Shown: positions 20,008 to 30,775, numbered from the stretch's first letter. The stretch: DNA of 50,467 nt from Flavobacteriaceae bacterium (GCA_029245825.1 JAQWON010000006.1:1-50467), one strand, 5' to 3'. The notes: a model not told the origin generated them from the letters alone. Numbers and translations are program-made.

Positions 20008-20799
20008 ATGTTTAGAAATTATACTTGTCTATTTTTTATTCTTTTTTTAACTCAGGTTATATCTCAGGAAAGAGATTCTAATAACTATACTTATAATGGG
20101 AATAAGTTTTCTAAAAAGAAAGTTTTTGATGAAGCAGAAATGTCATACAGAAAAGCAATTTCATCAGAGCCTAATAATTTAAAAGCACTTTATAACTTAG
20201 GCAATACACATTATAAAGAAAAAGATTTTGATGAAGCAGCTCAGAGATTTTTTCAGACACAAAAGGAAACAGACAATAAATTTCAAAAGCATAAAGCATT
20301 TCACAATATGGGTAATGTGTATATGCAGCAGAAAGAATATGTCAAGGCAATTGAGGCTTATAAAAACGCATTAAGGAATGATTCTACTGATGATAAAACA
20401 AGATATAATTACGCATTAGCTAAGGAATTATTAGAAAAAGAAAAGCAAAAGCAGAAAGATAACGAGAGTAAAGAAGATCAAAAAAAAGAAGAGGAAAAGA
20501 AAAACGATCAAGAAAATGATGACAAAAAAGATGATGGGGATTCTGAAAATCAAGATAAGGAGAAAAAGGATGATAAAAAGTCAAAAAATGAGGGTGATGA
20601 TAATAAAAAAGATAAAAACCCTAAAAAAAATCAAGATTCTGATTCAAACAAAGATTCTCCAAAATCAAAAGGCGGATTATCAAATCAACAAATGAAGAAT
20701 TTATTAGAAGCAATGAATAATCAAGAAAAGAAAGTTCAGGACAAGGTTAATGCAAAAAAAATAAAAGGTATTCCAGTAAGAGGTAAGAAAGATTGGTGA
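20008..20799 (+). CDS. batC: BatC, TPR protein with Lys/Asp/Glu/Asn-rich C-terminal region
   Basis: TPR repeats 'AEMSYRKAISSEPNNLKALYNLGNTHYKEKDFDEAAQRF'; low-complexity charged tract; operon position. Confidence 0.9.
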   Translation: MFRNYTCLFFILFLTQVISQERDSNNYTYNGNKFSKKKVFDEAEMSYRKAISSEPNNLKALYNLGNTHYKEKDFDEAAQRFFQTQKETDNKFQKHKAFHNMGNVYMQQKEYVKAIEAYKNALRNDSTDDKTRYNYALAKELLEKEKQKQKDNESKEDQKKEEEKKNDQENDDKKDDGDSENQDKEKKDDKKSKNEGDDNKKDKNPKKNQDSDSNKDSPKSKGGLSNQQMKNLLEAMNNQEKKVQDKVNAKKIKGIPVRGKKDW

Positions 20800-20816
20800 T
20801 TAATTTTAATGGGTAT

Positions 20817-22586
20817 ATGAAATATTTAATAATTCATTTTTTCATTTTTTTATTTTTCCCTACTGTAGGTTACTCGCAAGATATTTCTTTTGAGGCTAAA
20901 GCTAGTAAAAACAGTTTAGGAATAAATGAACGATTAAGAATCGATTTTACAATGAATAGAAATGGTGATAATTTTACCCCACCAGATTTTTCAAATTTCA
21001 TAGTTATTGGAGGGCCGAATCAATCAGTAAGTACCTCATGGGTCAATGGAAAGAAAACTTTTTCAAAAACCTTCACGTATTTTTTATCGCCCCAAAAAAG
21101 AGGTCTTTTGAAAATAGATCAAGCCTCAGTTGAAATAGATGGTGAAATATATAAGACAATACCAATAGAAATAAATGTTTCTGAAGCCGTTGATGAACCG
21201 AGGGATCCAAATAGCCCTGAGTATTTGATTGACGAAAATTTACATTTAGTCACCGAAATTTCAAATAATCAACCGTATTTGAATCAAGGGATTACAGTTT
21301 TATACAAATTGTATTTTAGATCTCCACTTCAAATTTCTGATGCACGCGAAAGTGAAAGCCCAAAATTTAAGGACTTTTGGAGTCACCAAATAAAAATCCC
21401 ACAACTAAAGGTTGATAGAGGTAATTACAAAGGTATTGACTACAATGTTGTGGTATGGAGGAAAACTGTTTTATATCCACAAAAAACAGGTGAGTTAATT
21501 TTAGATCCATTAACTTTAAATTTGATGATAGATATACCATCTAAAAGGACTGATTTCTTTGGTAATAGGGTATATGAACAAGCTTCAAGGTCAATCTCCT
21601 CAGGAAAAAAAGTCATTAGAGTAAAAAATCTACCGGATTTAGGGAAACCAGCCAGTTTTTCTGGAGCTGTAGGAAAATTTGATTTTAATGTCTCTGTTAA
21701 TAAAGATGCTCTTAAAGCATCAGAATCCTTTCAAATTAAAGTTAAGGTTTCAGGTCTTGGCAATCTAAAACTTTTCAATTTACCAAAAATCGTTGTCCCA
21801 AATACTCTGGAGGTATATGAACCTGAGCGAGATGAAAAAATAAAAATCATTCTTAAAGGCATGCAAGGATCAACGGAGGATAATTATACTATCGTTCCTA
21901 AATTTAAAGGGAAATATCCTTTATCACCAATATCCTTCTCTTATTTTGATCCAGAATTAGAAAGATATTTTGATTTAAAATCGCAACCGCTCAGTGTTGA
22001 TGTTTATGAAGGACCTGTTTCTTCATCAAACTCTGCTATTACTAGTCAAAAAGCTATTTCTCAAAAAAATATTTTGAATAAAGATGAAACTTTTAGATTT
22101 ATAAAATTAAAACCCAAGTTAGAATTAATATCTAAAAAATCTTTTTGGGGTAGTAAAGTTTTTTTCCTTTTAATAGCTGCTCCCTTTCTCATATTACTAT
22201 CAATATTTCTGATATGGAGAAATAGTATAAAAAAATCAAGCAACTTAGAAAATTTAAGACAGCGTGAAGCAAATAAATTGAGCAGAAAATTTTTGGGAGA
22301 AGCAAATAAGAAATTAGGAGATAAGAATAATTTTTACGACTCTTTGGAATTAGCTCTTTATAATTATTTAAAAGCAAGATTAAAAATTAAAAATTTAGAT
22401 TATACTAAAGAAAAAATCAAAGAAGTTTTAATGGGTAAAAAGATTTCAGAGAAGGAAATAGATATATTTATGCAGGTGATTAAAAACTGTGAAATAGCTA
22501 GATTTTCCCCAACTACAGACGTTAAAATGAAAAGCGATTTCGACAAGGCATTAACTATAATGGCTACTATTGATAAAAAGTTATGA
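20817..22586 (+). CDS. batD: BatD family protein
   Basis: Signal peptide, 'ISFEAKASKNSLGINERLRIDFTMN', C-terminal TM; operon position. Start set at MKYLIIHFFIF (ORF track begins 20793). Confidence 0.9.
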   Translation: MKYLIIHFFIFLFFPTVGYSQDISFEAKASKNSLGINERLRIDFTMNRNGDNFTPPDFSNFIVIGGPNQSVSTSWVNGKKTFSKTFTYFLSPQKRGLLKIDQASVEIDGEIYKTIPIEINVSEAVDEPRDPNSPEYLIDENLHLVTEISNNQPYLNQGITVLYKLYFRSPLQISDARESESPKFKDFWSHQIKIPQLKVDRGNYKGIDYNVVVWRKTVLYPQKTGELILDPLTLNLMIDIPSKRTDFFGNRVYEQASRSISSGKKVIRVKNLPDLGKPASFSGAVGKFDFNVSVNKDALKASESFQIKVKVSGLGNLKLFNLPKIVVPNTLEVYEPERDEKIKIILKGMQGSTEDNYTIVPKFKGKYPLSPISFSYFDPELERYFDLKSQPLSVDVYEGPVSSSNSAITSQKAISQKNILNKDETFRFIKLKPKLELISKKSFWGSKVFFLLIAAPFLILLSIFLIWRNSIKKSSNLENLRQREANKLSRKFLGEANKKLGDKNNFYDSLELALYNYLKARLKIKNLDYTKEKIKEVLMGKKISEKEIDIFMQVIKNCEIARFSPTTDVKMKSDFDKALTIMATIDKKL

Positions 22587-23335
22587 GGTATATTTTTATT
22601 TTATTAATTTATTGTTCGTCAACCTTATCTTCTCAAGATATTAACAGAATATTTCAACAAGCAAATGATGCCTACAATAATGGTTCGTATGAAGAAGCAA
22701 TTACATTATATAATAAAATAATTTTGGGAGGTCAACATGATTCTTCTCTTTATTTTAACCTTGGAAATTCTCATTATAAGTTAAATAATGTTGCTGAAAG
22801 TATTTACTATTTTGAAAAAGCAAAGTCATTTAATTTAAAAGACGAGGATATAGAAATTAATCTTGCTTTTGCCAACAATATGACTATAGATTCAATTGAT
22901 CCATTACCTAAAAGCGATTTATTAAAATTCAGAGAATTTTTATTTGGCTTATTTTCACTAAATCAATATGGTTTTATTATAATTTTATTTTCATGGCTTA
23001 CTGCAATTTTCTTTGGATTATATCTTTTTAATTCAAAACCTTCTAACAAAAGGTTTTATTTTTCTTTCACCATATTATCTATACTATTTCTAATTTTATC
23101 GTTTTCAATATCATCTTTAAAATCATCAATTGAAAAAGAAGAAATTTTCGGTATTATTTTTGACAGAAAGATTGAGGTTTGGGCTGAACCTAATTTTAGA
23201 TCTGAAAATTTGTTTTCACTTCATGAGGGAACAAGAGTTCAATTAATGGATAGTTTGCAGGAATGGAAAAAAATAAAAATTGCTAATGGAGCAGAGGGAT
23301 GGACCAAAGAAGTAATTATAAAAAATCTAAATTGA
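22583..23335 (+). CDS. batE: BatE, TPR + TM + SH3-like protein
   Basis: 'ANDAYNNGSYEEAITLYNKII...YFNLGNSHYKLNNVAESIYYFEKA', C-term SH3-like 'VWAEPNFRSENLFSLHEGTRVQLMDSLQEWKKIKIANGAEGWTKEVII'. Confidence 0.9.
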   Translation: MRYIFILLIYCSSTLSSQDINRIFQQANDAYNNGSYEEAITLYNKIILGGQHDSSLYFNLGNSHYKLNNVAESIYYFEKAKSFNLKDEDIEINLAFANNMTIDSIDPLPKSDLLKFREFLFGLFSLNQYGFIIILFSWLTAIFFGLYLFNSKPSNKRFYFSFTILSILFLILSFSISSLKSSIEKEEIFGIIFDRKIEVWAEPNFRSENLFSLHEGTRVQLMDSLQEWKKIKIANGAEGWTKEVIIKNLN

Positions 23336-23869
23336 TTCTAGAATTTTTTCACTTGAATAATTAGAAGGTATCCCAGTTCCAAAAGAATAAATTTTTTCCC
23401 CAAATTCAAATAATGGCACATAAAGAGTTGAATTATTTAGATATTCTTCAGGAACAGTAGCGATGTATTCAATAATAAAATTTCCAAATAAAAATATTAA
23501 AAAACCTAAAATTACCGCTCCTTTAAACGCTCCAAATAAAGCACCTAAAATTCTATTAATGAAGCCTAGAAGGGCTATCTTTAGTGCTTTTGTAATAATT
23601 TTTGCAGCTAAAGTTGTAATGCGAATACAAACTATAAAAACGATAATAAATGCAATAATTTTAGTAACTGTAGGATTCCAAGAAAAAAAGGAATTAATAA
23701 TATCACTAGCAAATTGGGAGAATTTAATTCCACCTATAATTCCAATAAAAAAAGACAAAAGGGATGCAACCTCAATTACGATACCTTTTCTGAATCCGTT
23801 GATAGAAAAAATAAAAAGCAATGATAATAAAATTAAATCTACCAGGTTCATATTGCTAAAATAATTCAT
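23327..23869 (-). CDS. CvpA family protein
   Basis: 'VDLILLSLLFIFSINGFRKGIVIEVASLLSFFIGIIGGIKFSQFASD', four hydrophobic segments. Confidence 0.88.
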   Translation of the reverse strand: MNYFSNMNLVDLILLSLLFIFSINGFRKGIVIEVASLLSFFIGIIGGIKFSQFASDIINSFFSWNPTVTKIIAFIIVFIVCIRITTLAAKIITKALKIALLGFINRILGALFGAFKGAVILGFLIFLFGNFIIEYIATVPEEYLNNSTLYVPLFEFGEKIYSFGTGIPSNYSSEKILESI

Positions 23870-23907
23870 TTTTTGAAAAGCACATTTATTGATTTATATA
23901 AAGAATG

Positions 23908-23915
23908 TATCTTTG
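23908..23915 (+). promoter_or_regulatory. Candidate Bacteroidota -7 element TAnnTTTG (TATCTTTG) upstream of pheS
   Basis: Exact match to the Bacteroidota -7 consensus, 42 bp before the pheS ATG; an imperfect -33 TTG lies at 23889-23891 (16-nt spacing, slightly short). Confidence 0.4.
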
Positions 23916-23957
23916 TTTTTGAAATTAAGAAATATCCGTAGGATATTAATTTAGCTT

Positions 23958-24974
23958 ATGATTAGTGATTTAGATAAGTATCGGGAAGAAGTTTCATCAT
24001 TTAAGGAAACATCAGCTGATAAAATAGAAAGTTTTAGAATAAAATACCTTGGAAAAAAAGGAATTCTAAATGATCTTTTCACCAAATTTAAATCAGTTCC
24101 TGATAAGGAAAAGAGGGAATTTGGTCGGTCATTGAATATCTTGAAGGACATGGTTTTGAAAAAAGTTAAATTGTTAAAGTCACAAAATTTTCAAGTTGAA
24201 CAAATTAAAATTTCAGAGGACTTATCTAGAACAGGATATCCTATTTATTCTGGATCTCGTCATCCAATATCAATTGTAACTGCAAAAATAATTGACATTT
24301 TTTCTCAAATTGGATTTAATATTTCTGAAGGACCAGAAATTGAGGATGATTGGCATAATTTCACAGCCCTTAATTTAGAAGAAAATCATCCTGCCCGTGA
24401 CATGCAAGATACCTTTTTTATTCAGTCCAGTCCTGATATTTTACTTAGAACTCATACTTCTTCTGTACAAGTTCGCTATATGGAGAAAAACATTCCTCCA
24501 ATAAGAACAATTTCCCCTGGAAGAGTTTATAGAAATGAAGCAATATCTTCCCGGTCACACTGTATTTTTCACCAAGTGGAAGGACTCTATATTGATGATC
24601 AAGTTTCTTTTTCTAGTTTAAAGCAAATCATACTATATTTTACAAAGGCTCTTTTCGGGAAGTCTAAAATTAGATTTCGACCATCATATTTTCCCTTTAC
24701 AGAACCTAGTGCAGAGGTAGACATTTTTTGGGGACTTGAGTCCGAAACAGATTATAGGATTACCAAAGGAACAGGATGGCTTGAAATTATGGGATGTGGT
24801 ATGGTTGACCCAAATGTTCTATCAAATTGTAATATAGATCCTGAAAAATTTTCTGGTTATGCTTTTGGAATAGGAATAGAACGTATAGCTATGCTGCTTT
24901 ATCAAATAGATGATATCAGACTCTTTTTTGAAAATGACATTCGTTTTTTAGAACAGTTCAAAGGGAAATTTTAG
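23958..24974 (+). CDS. pheS: Phenylalanine--tRNA ligase alpha subunit
   Basis: '[21 protein letters not shown]', '[14 protein letters not shown]', '[26 protein letters not shown]', '[19 protein letters not shown]'. Confidence 0.97.
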   Translation: MISDLDKYREEVSSFKETSADKIESFRIKYLGKKGILNDLFTKFKSVPDKEKREFGRSLNILKDMVLKKVKLLKSQNFQVEQIKISEDLSRTGYPIYSGSRHPISIVTAKIIDIFSQIGFNISEGPEIEDDWHNFTALNLEENHPARDMQDTFFIQSSPDILLRTHTSSVQVRYMEKNIPPIRTISPGRVYRNEAISSRSHCIFHQVEGLYIDDQVSFSSLKQIILYFTKALFGKSKIRFRPSYFPFTEPSAEVDIFWGLESETDYRITKGTGWLEIMGCGMVDPNVLSNCNIDPEKFSGYAFGIGIERIAMLLYQIDDIRLFFENDIRFLEQFKGKF

Positions 24975-24984
24975 ATTAGATGAT

Positions 24985-26541
24985 CTACAAATCAAACTTG
25001 ATTCCTTGGGCTAATGGTAGTTCCCCAGAAAAATTTAAGGTGTTAGTTTGACGTCTCATATAAATTTTCCAAGAGTCAGATCCGCTTTCTCTCCCCCCTC
25101 CAGTATCTTTTTCTCCTCCAAAAGCTCCACCTATTTCTGCCCCTGATGTGCCAATATTAACATTTGCAATACCACAATCACTTCCCCAATGAGAAAGAAA
25201 AATTTGTGCTTCTCTAAAATTTTCTGTCATGATAGAGGAAGATAGACCTTGAGAAACTTCATTTTGAATTTCTATTGCATTTTGTATTGATTCAGAATAT
25301 TTAGTAAGATAAAGTATTGGAGCAAAAGTTTCTTTTTGAACAATAGGAGCCCTATGATCAATTTCAGCAATACAAGGTTTCACATATAAACCATTTTTAT
25401 ATTCCCCTTCTTTTAGTAAACCGCCTTTAATTAACCATTTACCTCCTTGATTTTCAATTTCAGATAATGTTTCCAGATAATTTTTTACAGCTTCTTTATC
25501 AATTAGAGGACCCATGTGGTTTTTTGAATCTAAGGGATTACCTATCCTTATTTGTGAATATGAATTTTTTAAAGCCTTTTTGACTTCATTATATATTTTT
25601 TCATGAACTATAACTCTTCTTGTAGACGTACATCTTTGTCCACAAGTTCCTACAGCACCAAAAGCAATAGCAATAGTTGATAGTTTTATATCTGCATCAG
25701 GAGTAACTATTATTGCATTATTACCACCAAGCTCAAGAAGAGACTTACCTAACCTGGAGCCAACCATTTTTGCAACTTCTCTACCCATTTTAGTTGAACC
25801 TGTTGCAGACACTAAAGGAATTCGGATATCTCTTGAAATAAGCGTTCCAATTTTTTTATCTCCATTGACAAGGCATGAAACTCCTTCTGGCATTTTATTT
25901 TTTTGTAAAACTTCAGAGACTATTTTTTGACAAGCAATACCGCAAAGAGGAGTCTTTTCACTGGGTTTCCATATGCACACATTGCCACAAATCCAAGCAA
26001 GAGCAACATTCCAACTCCAAACTGCTACAGGAAAATTAAAAGCAGAAATAATTCCGATTATTCCAAGCGGATGATATTGTTCATACATTCTGTGTTCAGG
26101 ACGCTCTGAATGTAAGGTAGCTCCTTCAAGTTGTCTTGAAAGACCAACAGCGAAATCAAAAATATCTATCATTTCCTGAACTTCACCCATGCCTTCCTGA
26201 AAAGATTTTCCCATTTCAAGCGAAACTAATTTCGCCAAAGATTCTTTTTTTTCTCTAAAAGCATTACCTATTTGACGAACTAAATCACCTCTTTTTGGAG
26301 CAGGGATCTTTCTAAAATTAATAAATGCTTTTTTTGCAACCAAAATAATTTTTTCATAATCCTTTTGATTAGTTTCGGTCACACTTCCAATTTTAGAACT
26401 ATTTATTGGAGAGGTAGAATTTATAAGTGAACTTGAGCTAAACCAGTTTTTACCTGTTGATGATCCAGGATTTTGTTTTTCAAGGTTAAGCTCATAAAGT
26501 ATTTTCGAATTATTTATTTTCATGATTTTAGTTATACTCAA
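24985..26541 (-). CDS. amaB: Aldehyde dehydrogenase family 7-type (L-piperidine-6-carboxylate / aminoadipate-semialdehyde dehydrogenase-like)
   Basis: 'LLELGGNNAIIVTPDADI', catalytic 'GTCGQRCTSTRRVIVHE', 'NVNIGTSGAEIGGAFGGEKDTGGGRESGSDSWKIYMRRQTNTLN'. Confidence 0.9.
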   Translation of the reverse strand: MSITKIMKINNSKILYELNLEKQNPGSSTGKNWFSSSSLINSTSPINSSKIGSVTETNQKDYEKIILVAKKAFINFRKIPAPKRGDLVRQIGNAFREKKESLAKLVSLEMGKSFQEGMGEVQEMIDIFDFAVGLSRQLEGATLHSERPEHRMYEQYHPLGIIGIISAFNFPVAVWSWNVALAWICGNVCIWKPSEKTPLCGIACQKIVSEVLQKNKMPEGVSCLVNGDKKIGTLISRDIRIPLVSATGSTKMGREVAKMVGSRLGKSLLELGGNNAIIVTPDADIKLSTIAIAFGAVGTCGQRCTSTRRVIVHEKIYNEVKKALKNSYSQIRIGNPLDSKNHMGPLIDKEAVKNYLETLSEIENQGGKWLIKGGLLKEGEYKNGLYVKPCIAEIDHRAPIVQKETFAPILYLTKYSESIQNAIEIQNEVSQGLSSSIMTENFREAQIFLSHWGSDCGIANVNIGTSGAEIGGAFGGEKDTGGGRESGSDSWKIYMRRQTNTLNFSGELPLAQGIKFDL

Positions 26542-26661
26542 ATATATGAAAATGGAGAAATCCCAATTGAAAGGTTAAAAAATAAATTATTTAAACTTTA
26601 TTATAAATATTTTAATTTTAAGTGATAATCTTTATATCTTAAATAAGATTTGAATTAAAAA

Positions 26662-27690
26662 ATGATTAACAAACTTATTTGCTTCTTTACATTAATTTTT
26701 TTCAGTTGTACAGAATCCGTTCCTCTTAACTCAAAAAAAGACTTGAATTATGGAATTGTCATACATGGGGGTGCTGGGACAATGAACAGAAAGGACATGA
26801 CACCTGAAAAGGAAAAGCAATATCGGGAGGCATTAGAGGAATCAGTTACTTTAGGATATAAAATTCTTAAAGAGGGAGGGACAAGTCAGGAAGCAGTAGA
26901 GCATAGTATTAGAGTTATGGAAAATTCCCCGCTTTTTAATGCAGGTAAAGGAGCTGTTTTAACGGCAGAAAAAACAATTGAATTAGACGCAGCTTTTATG
27001 AATGGAAAAGATCTTAATGCGGGTGCAGTTGCCTCAGTTAAAACTATTAAAAACCCGATAACTGCTGCAATTAAAGTAATGGAGGAGTCTCCACATGTCT
27101 TATTATCTGCGAGAGGAGCAGAAAAATTTGCAAAAGAAAAAGATCTTGAAATAGTTGACCCAAGTTATTTCTTCACTGAAAGAAGAGTAAACGATTTAGA
27201 TAAAATTAAAAATATAGAATCCTCTGCAAATAGAAGCACAAGACAGGCAGATAAAGAATTTATTAGTATGCAAAGATATGGAACTGTTGGAGCTGTAGCC
27301 CTTGATAAGCATGGAGATCTTTCAGCAGGAACCTCAACAGGTGGTATGGCAAACAAGAAATGGAATAGGATAGGAGATGTTCCAATTATTGGAGCAGGCA
27401 CATATGCAAATAATTCAACATGTGCAATATCTGCTACTGGATGGGGTGAATTTTTTATTAGAAATGTAGTTGGTCATGACATTTCTGCTTTAATGGAATA
27501 CAAGAATTATTCTATTGAAGAGGCTGCGAGAATAGTAATACATGACAAGGTTGCTAAGTTAGGTGGAGATGGAGGAGTTATTGGTATTGATAGGGAGGGA
27601 AATGTAGTAATGGAAATGAATACTTCTGGCATGTATAGAGCACATATTAATTCTGAAGGAGAATTATCTATTGAAATTTATAAGAATTAA
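26662..27690 (+). CDS. Isoaspartyl peptidase/L-asparaginase (Ntn hydrolase), predicted lipoprotein
   Basis: 'GIVIHGGAGTM', 'SPLFNAGKGAVLTAEKTIELDAAFMNG', autoprocessing Thr in 'RYGTVGAVALDKHGDLSAGTSTGG'; lipobox-like 'FFSC'. Confidence 0.94.
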   Translation: MINKLICFFTLIFFSCTESVPLNSKKDLNYGIVIHGGAGTMNRKDMTPEKEKQYREALEESVTLGYKILKEGGTSQEAVEHSIRVMENSPLFNAGKGAVLTAEKTIELDAAFMNGKDLNAGAVASVKTIKNPITAAIKVMEESPHVLLSARGAEKFAKEKDLEIVDPSYFFTERRVNDLDKIKNIESSANRSTRQADKEFISMQRYGTVGAVALDKHGDLSAGTSTGGMANKKWNRIGDVPIIGAGTYANNSTCAISATGWGEFFIRNVVGHDISALMEYKNYSIEEAARIVIHDKVAKLGGDGGVIGIDREGNVVMEMNTSGMYRAHINSEGELSIEIYKN

Positions 27691-27709
27691 CAAAACTTTT
27701 ATTTCGTTT

Positions 27710-28165
27710 TCACATCATTGAGTTATAAAACTTTTTGATTCCTGTAACCTCTTTACCAAGCCAATCTGGCTTATCAAAAGACTGGTCTTTTGAAATTAAT
27801 TCAATTTCAGCTAAAACCAATCCTTTATTATGGCCTAAAAATTCATCAACCTCTATTGTTATATTATTATTTAATGGAATTTTATACCTTATTTTTGTTA
27901 TTGGTTTAGGCAAGCACATTCTCAGTAATTTTTTTGCAGTTTTAAATGGTATTTCACTTTCCCATTCTATTCTTGAAACCCCTTTTTTATCTGATTCTCC
28001 TTTAATGGTTATCCAGCCTTTTTTATCATTAATTCTTATTCGCACACATCTTTTAGGATCTTTACTTAAGTATGCCTGTGTTATTTTTTCTTTGCTGTTA
28101 TATTTTTTTTTATAACTGCTATTAGAAACTAAAAATTTTCTTTCTATTTCAATTTTAATTGACAT
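27710..28165 (-). CDS. CYTH domain-containing protein
   Basis: 'IEIERKFLV', 'QAYLSKDPKRCVRIRINDKKGWITIKG', 'EVDEFLGHNKGLVLAEIEL'. Confidence 0.93.
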   Translation of the reverse strand: MSIKIEIERKFLVSNSSYKKKYNSKEKITQAYLSKDPKRCVRIRINDKKGWITIKGESDKKGVSRIEWESEIPFKTAKKLLRMCLPKPITKIRYKIPLNNNITIEVDEFLGHNKGLVLAEIELISKDQSFDKPDWLGKEVTGIKKFYNSMM

Positions 28166-28245
28166 TTTATAGAATTAAATCTTGAATAAATTTAATACAA
28201 TGAATAAAATTAAAATTAGATGATTGTTTTTTATTTTTAAACTTT

Positions 28246-29337
28246 ATGAATGATAATCATCAAGATATTGTTTTAAGAAAAATAATCCATATAGATATGG
28301 ATGCTTTTTATGCATCGATAGAGCAAAAAGACAATCCTTTGTTAAGAGGTAAACCAATTGCTGTAGGAGGAGGTCAAGCTAGAGGAGTAGTTGCAGCTGC
28401 CAGTTATGAGGCCCGTAAGTTTGGAGTAAGAAGTGCTATGAGTGGATCTTTAGCAAAAAAAATGTGTCCAGATTTAATTTTTATTTCTCCCAGATTTGAA
28501 AGATATAGAGAAATATCAATGAAAATAAGATCTGTTTTTTATAAGCACACAGAATTAGTTGAGCCTGTATCCTTGGATGAAGCGTACTTAGATGTCACAA
28601 AAAAATCAAAAAAAGGATCAGCTACTCAAATCGCTTCTGCAATAAGAAGAGAAATAAAAAAAATAACAGGGTTAAATGCATCTGCTGGTATTTCGTCAAA
28701 CAAATTCCTTGCCAAAATTGCAAGTGATTGGAATAAACCAAATGGTCAAAAGACAATTTCTATTAATGAAACAGAAGAATTTCTTAATAAGTTAGATATA
28801 AAAAAATTTCATGGAATTGGTAAAAAGACTTCCTCAAAAATGTATAATATGGGAATTTTCTTGGGATCAGATTTAAAGAAAAAAAATCTTGATTTTTTGA
28901 CTGATAATTTTGGTAAGGCTGGTAAGTATTTTTTTAATGTGGTGAGAGGGATCCATAACGATCCAGTTAAACCTTATCATACACCGAAGTCATTAGGTGC
29001 TGAAAGAACTTTTAGCAAGAATTTAACAAGTGAAATATATCTTGAGGAAAAATTAAAACTAATAGCCCTTAAACTTGAAAATCGATTGAAGAAGTATAAT
29101 TGTGGAGGTAGAACAATTACTATAAAGTTAAAGTTCAGCGATTTTTCAACTCATACAAGGAGTAAAACTTTGTTAAATTATATAAACGATAAGGAAACAA
29201 TCATAAAATATTCTAAAGAATTGTTATATAAAGATATCCTTATTGATTCTGTGAGATTAATAGGCATATCACTCTCAAATCTGAATTTGAAACAAAAAAA
29301 AGAAACTTTTAATGCCCAACTTAAACTAGAATTTTAA
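28246..29337 (+). CDS. dinB: DNA polymerase IV (Y-family)
   Basis: 'IIHIDMDAFYASIEQKDNPLLRGKPIAVGG', 'PVSLDEAYLDVT', 'ASAGISSNKFLAKIASDWNKPNGQ'. Confidence 0.96.
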   Translation: MNDNHQDIVLRKIIHIDMDAFYASIEQKDNPLLRGKPIAVGGGQARGVVAAASYEARKFGVRSAMSGSLAKKMCPDLIFISPRFERYREISMKIRSVFYKHTELVEPVSLDEAYLDVTKKSKKGSATQIASAIRREIKKITGLNASAGISSNKFLAKIASDWNKPNGQKTISINETEEFLNKLDIKKFHGIGKKTSSKMYNMGIFLGSDLKKKNLDFLTDNFGKAGKYFFNVVRGIHNDPVKPYHTPKSLGAERTFSKNLTSEIYLEEKLKLIALKLENRLKKYNCGGRTITIKLKFSDFSTHTRSKTLLNYINDKETIIKYSKELLYKDILIDSVRLIGISLSNLNLKQKKETFNAQLKLEF

Positions 29338-29341
29338 AAAG

Positions 29342-30775
29342 TTAGCTTTTAATTGATGAAATTCTAAGAGTATTAACTTTCCCTTTATCAGATATAGGCA
29401 TTGCTGTAAGATTAATTAATATATCTCCTTTATTAACATAGCCTTTATCAGAAGCAATTTTATTTATTTGTTCGACAGTTTTATCTGTACTTTCAAAGCT
29501 ATCATAGAAAAATGCTTTCACCCCCCATAAAAGATTAAGTTGATTTAAAATCCTTCTATTTGAGGTAAAGACAAGTACATTAGATTTAGGTCTCCATGCA
29601 GAAATTTGAAATGCCGTATAACCGCTATTTGTAAGAGTGCAGATAGCTTTTGCTTCAACATCATTTGCTAAATGTGCAGCGTGAAAGCAAACAGATTTGG
29701 TTACGAATCTTTCATCTCTTCTTTTTGGAGGCTTTTGAGGGACAATTATCAATTCAGAATTTTCAACACTTTTGATTATAGAGCTCATTGTCCTTATAAC
29801 TTCAACGGGATAACTACCAACAGAGGTTTCAGCAGACAGCATAACAGCATCAGCACCATCCATTACAGAATTTGCCACATCATTTACCTCAGCCCTTGTA
29901 GCAGAAAGATTATCAATCATGTTTTCCATCATTTGAGTAGCAATAATAACGGGTTTCCTTGCTTTTTTTGAAATTAACACTATTTCTTTTTGAACCAATG
30001 GCACTTCAGCAGGGGGAATTTCGACGCCAAGGTCACCTCTAGCAACCATTAGACCATCACAAGATGAAATAATTTCATTTATATTTTTTATTGCTTCAGG
30101 TTTTTCAATTTTTGCAATTATCGGGATTTTGTGATTAGATTTTTTTTCTATGAGAGATCTTAATTCATCAAGATCATTACTATTTCTTACAAATGAGAGC
30201 GCAATCCAATCAAAATTATTTTGAATAGAAAATTTAGCATCATCAATATCTTTTTCTGTAAGTGCGGGTAGTGAAATCTTTGTATTAGGCAAATTTATTC
30301 CCTTTCTTGATTTTAACTTACCGCCTTGAATAGTTTTAACTTTTACCTCAGTTTTATTATCAGTATCAAGGACTTCAAAAATAATTTTTCCATCATCGAC
30401 CAAAATATTTTCACCTATTTTAACATCCCTAGCAAAATTTTTGTAATTAACATATATTTTTTTTGAATTACTCTCAAATAGAGATTTACAACACAAAATA
30501 AGATGATCTCCTTCTTTTATAATAGAATTTTTAGCAACTTCACCTATTCTCAACTTAGGACCTTGAAGATCTCCTAATATAGATGTGTTTACTCCCAATT
30601 TTTCACTAATCGAACGAATACTATCTATTTGACTTGAAATTTTATTGTAATTGGAATGAGAAAAATTAATTCTAAAAACATCAACTCCCTCAAGAATCAT
30701 TTTTTCAATAATTTCTTTTTCCTCCGTAGAAGGCCCTAACGTGGCAATAATTTTAGTTTTTTTAATTTGGTTCAT
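29342..30775 (-). CDS. pyk: Pyruvate kinase
   Basis: 'KTKIIATLGPST', 'DVFRINFSH', 'IIAKIEKPEAIKNI', 'DGLMVARGDLGVEIP', 'VIIATQMMENM', 'DAVMLSAETSVG'. Confidence 0.97.
   Translation of the reverse strand: MNQIKKTKIIATLGPSTEEKEIIEKMILEGVDVFRINFSHSNYNKISSQIDSIRSISEKLGVNTSILGDLQGPKLRIGEVAKNSIIKEGDHLILCCKSLFESNSKKIYVNYKNFARDVKIGENILVDDGKIIFEVLDTDNKTEVKVKTIQGGKLKSRKGINLPNTKISLPALTEKDIDDAKFSIQNNFDWIALSFVRNSNDLDELRSLIEKKSNHKIPIIAKIEKPEAIKNINEIISSCDGLMVARGDLGVEIPPAEVPLVQKEIVLISKKARKPVIIATQMMENMIDNLSATRAEVNDVANSVMDGADAVMLSAETSVGSYPVEVIRTMSSIIKSVENSELIIVPQKPPKRRDERFVTKSVCFHAAHLANDVEAKAICTLTNSGYTAFQISAWRPKSNVLVFTSNRRILNQLNLLWGVKAFFYDSFESTDKTVEQINKIASDKGYVNKGDILINLTAMPISDKGKVNTLRISSIKS

Noticed and set aside
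20440-20690. Lys/Asp/Glu/Asn-rich low-complexity tract that could be read as a repeat or disordered novel element
   Set aside because: It is in frame within BatC, where a charged low-complexity C-terminus is common in Bacteroidota.
14412-23335. MoxR + VWA + DUF58 cluster considered as a ternary conflict/defence system
   Set aside because: Gene order (MoxR, DUF58, BatA, BatB, BatC, BatD, BatE) matches the known Bat aerotolerance operon of Bacteroidota.
23463-23864. 133-aa plus-strand ORF antisense to cvpA
   Set aside because: Composition is typical of a shadow ORF (KPKITAPLNAPNKAPKI...), no recognisable family, and cvpA on the other strand is convincing.
27735-28115. 126-aa ORF antisense to the CYTH gene
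   Set aside because: Opposite-strand CYTH ORF carries clear family motifs; this ORF has none.
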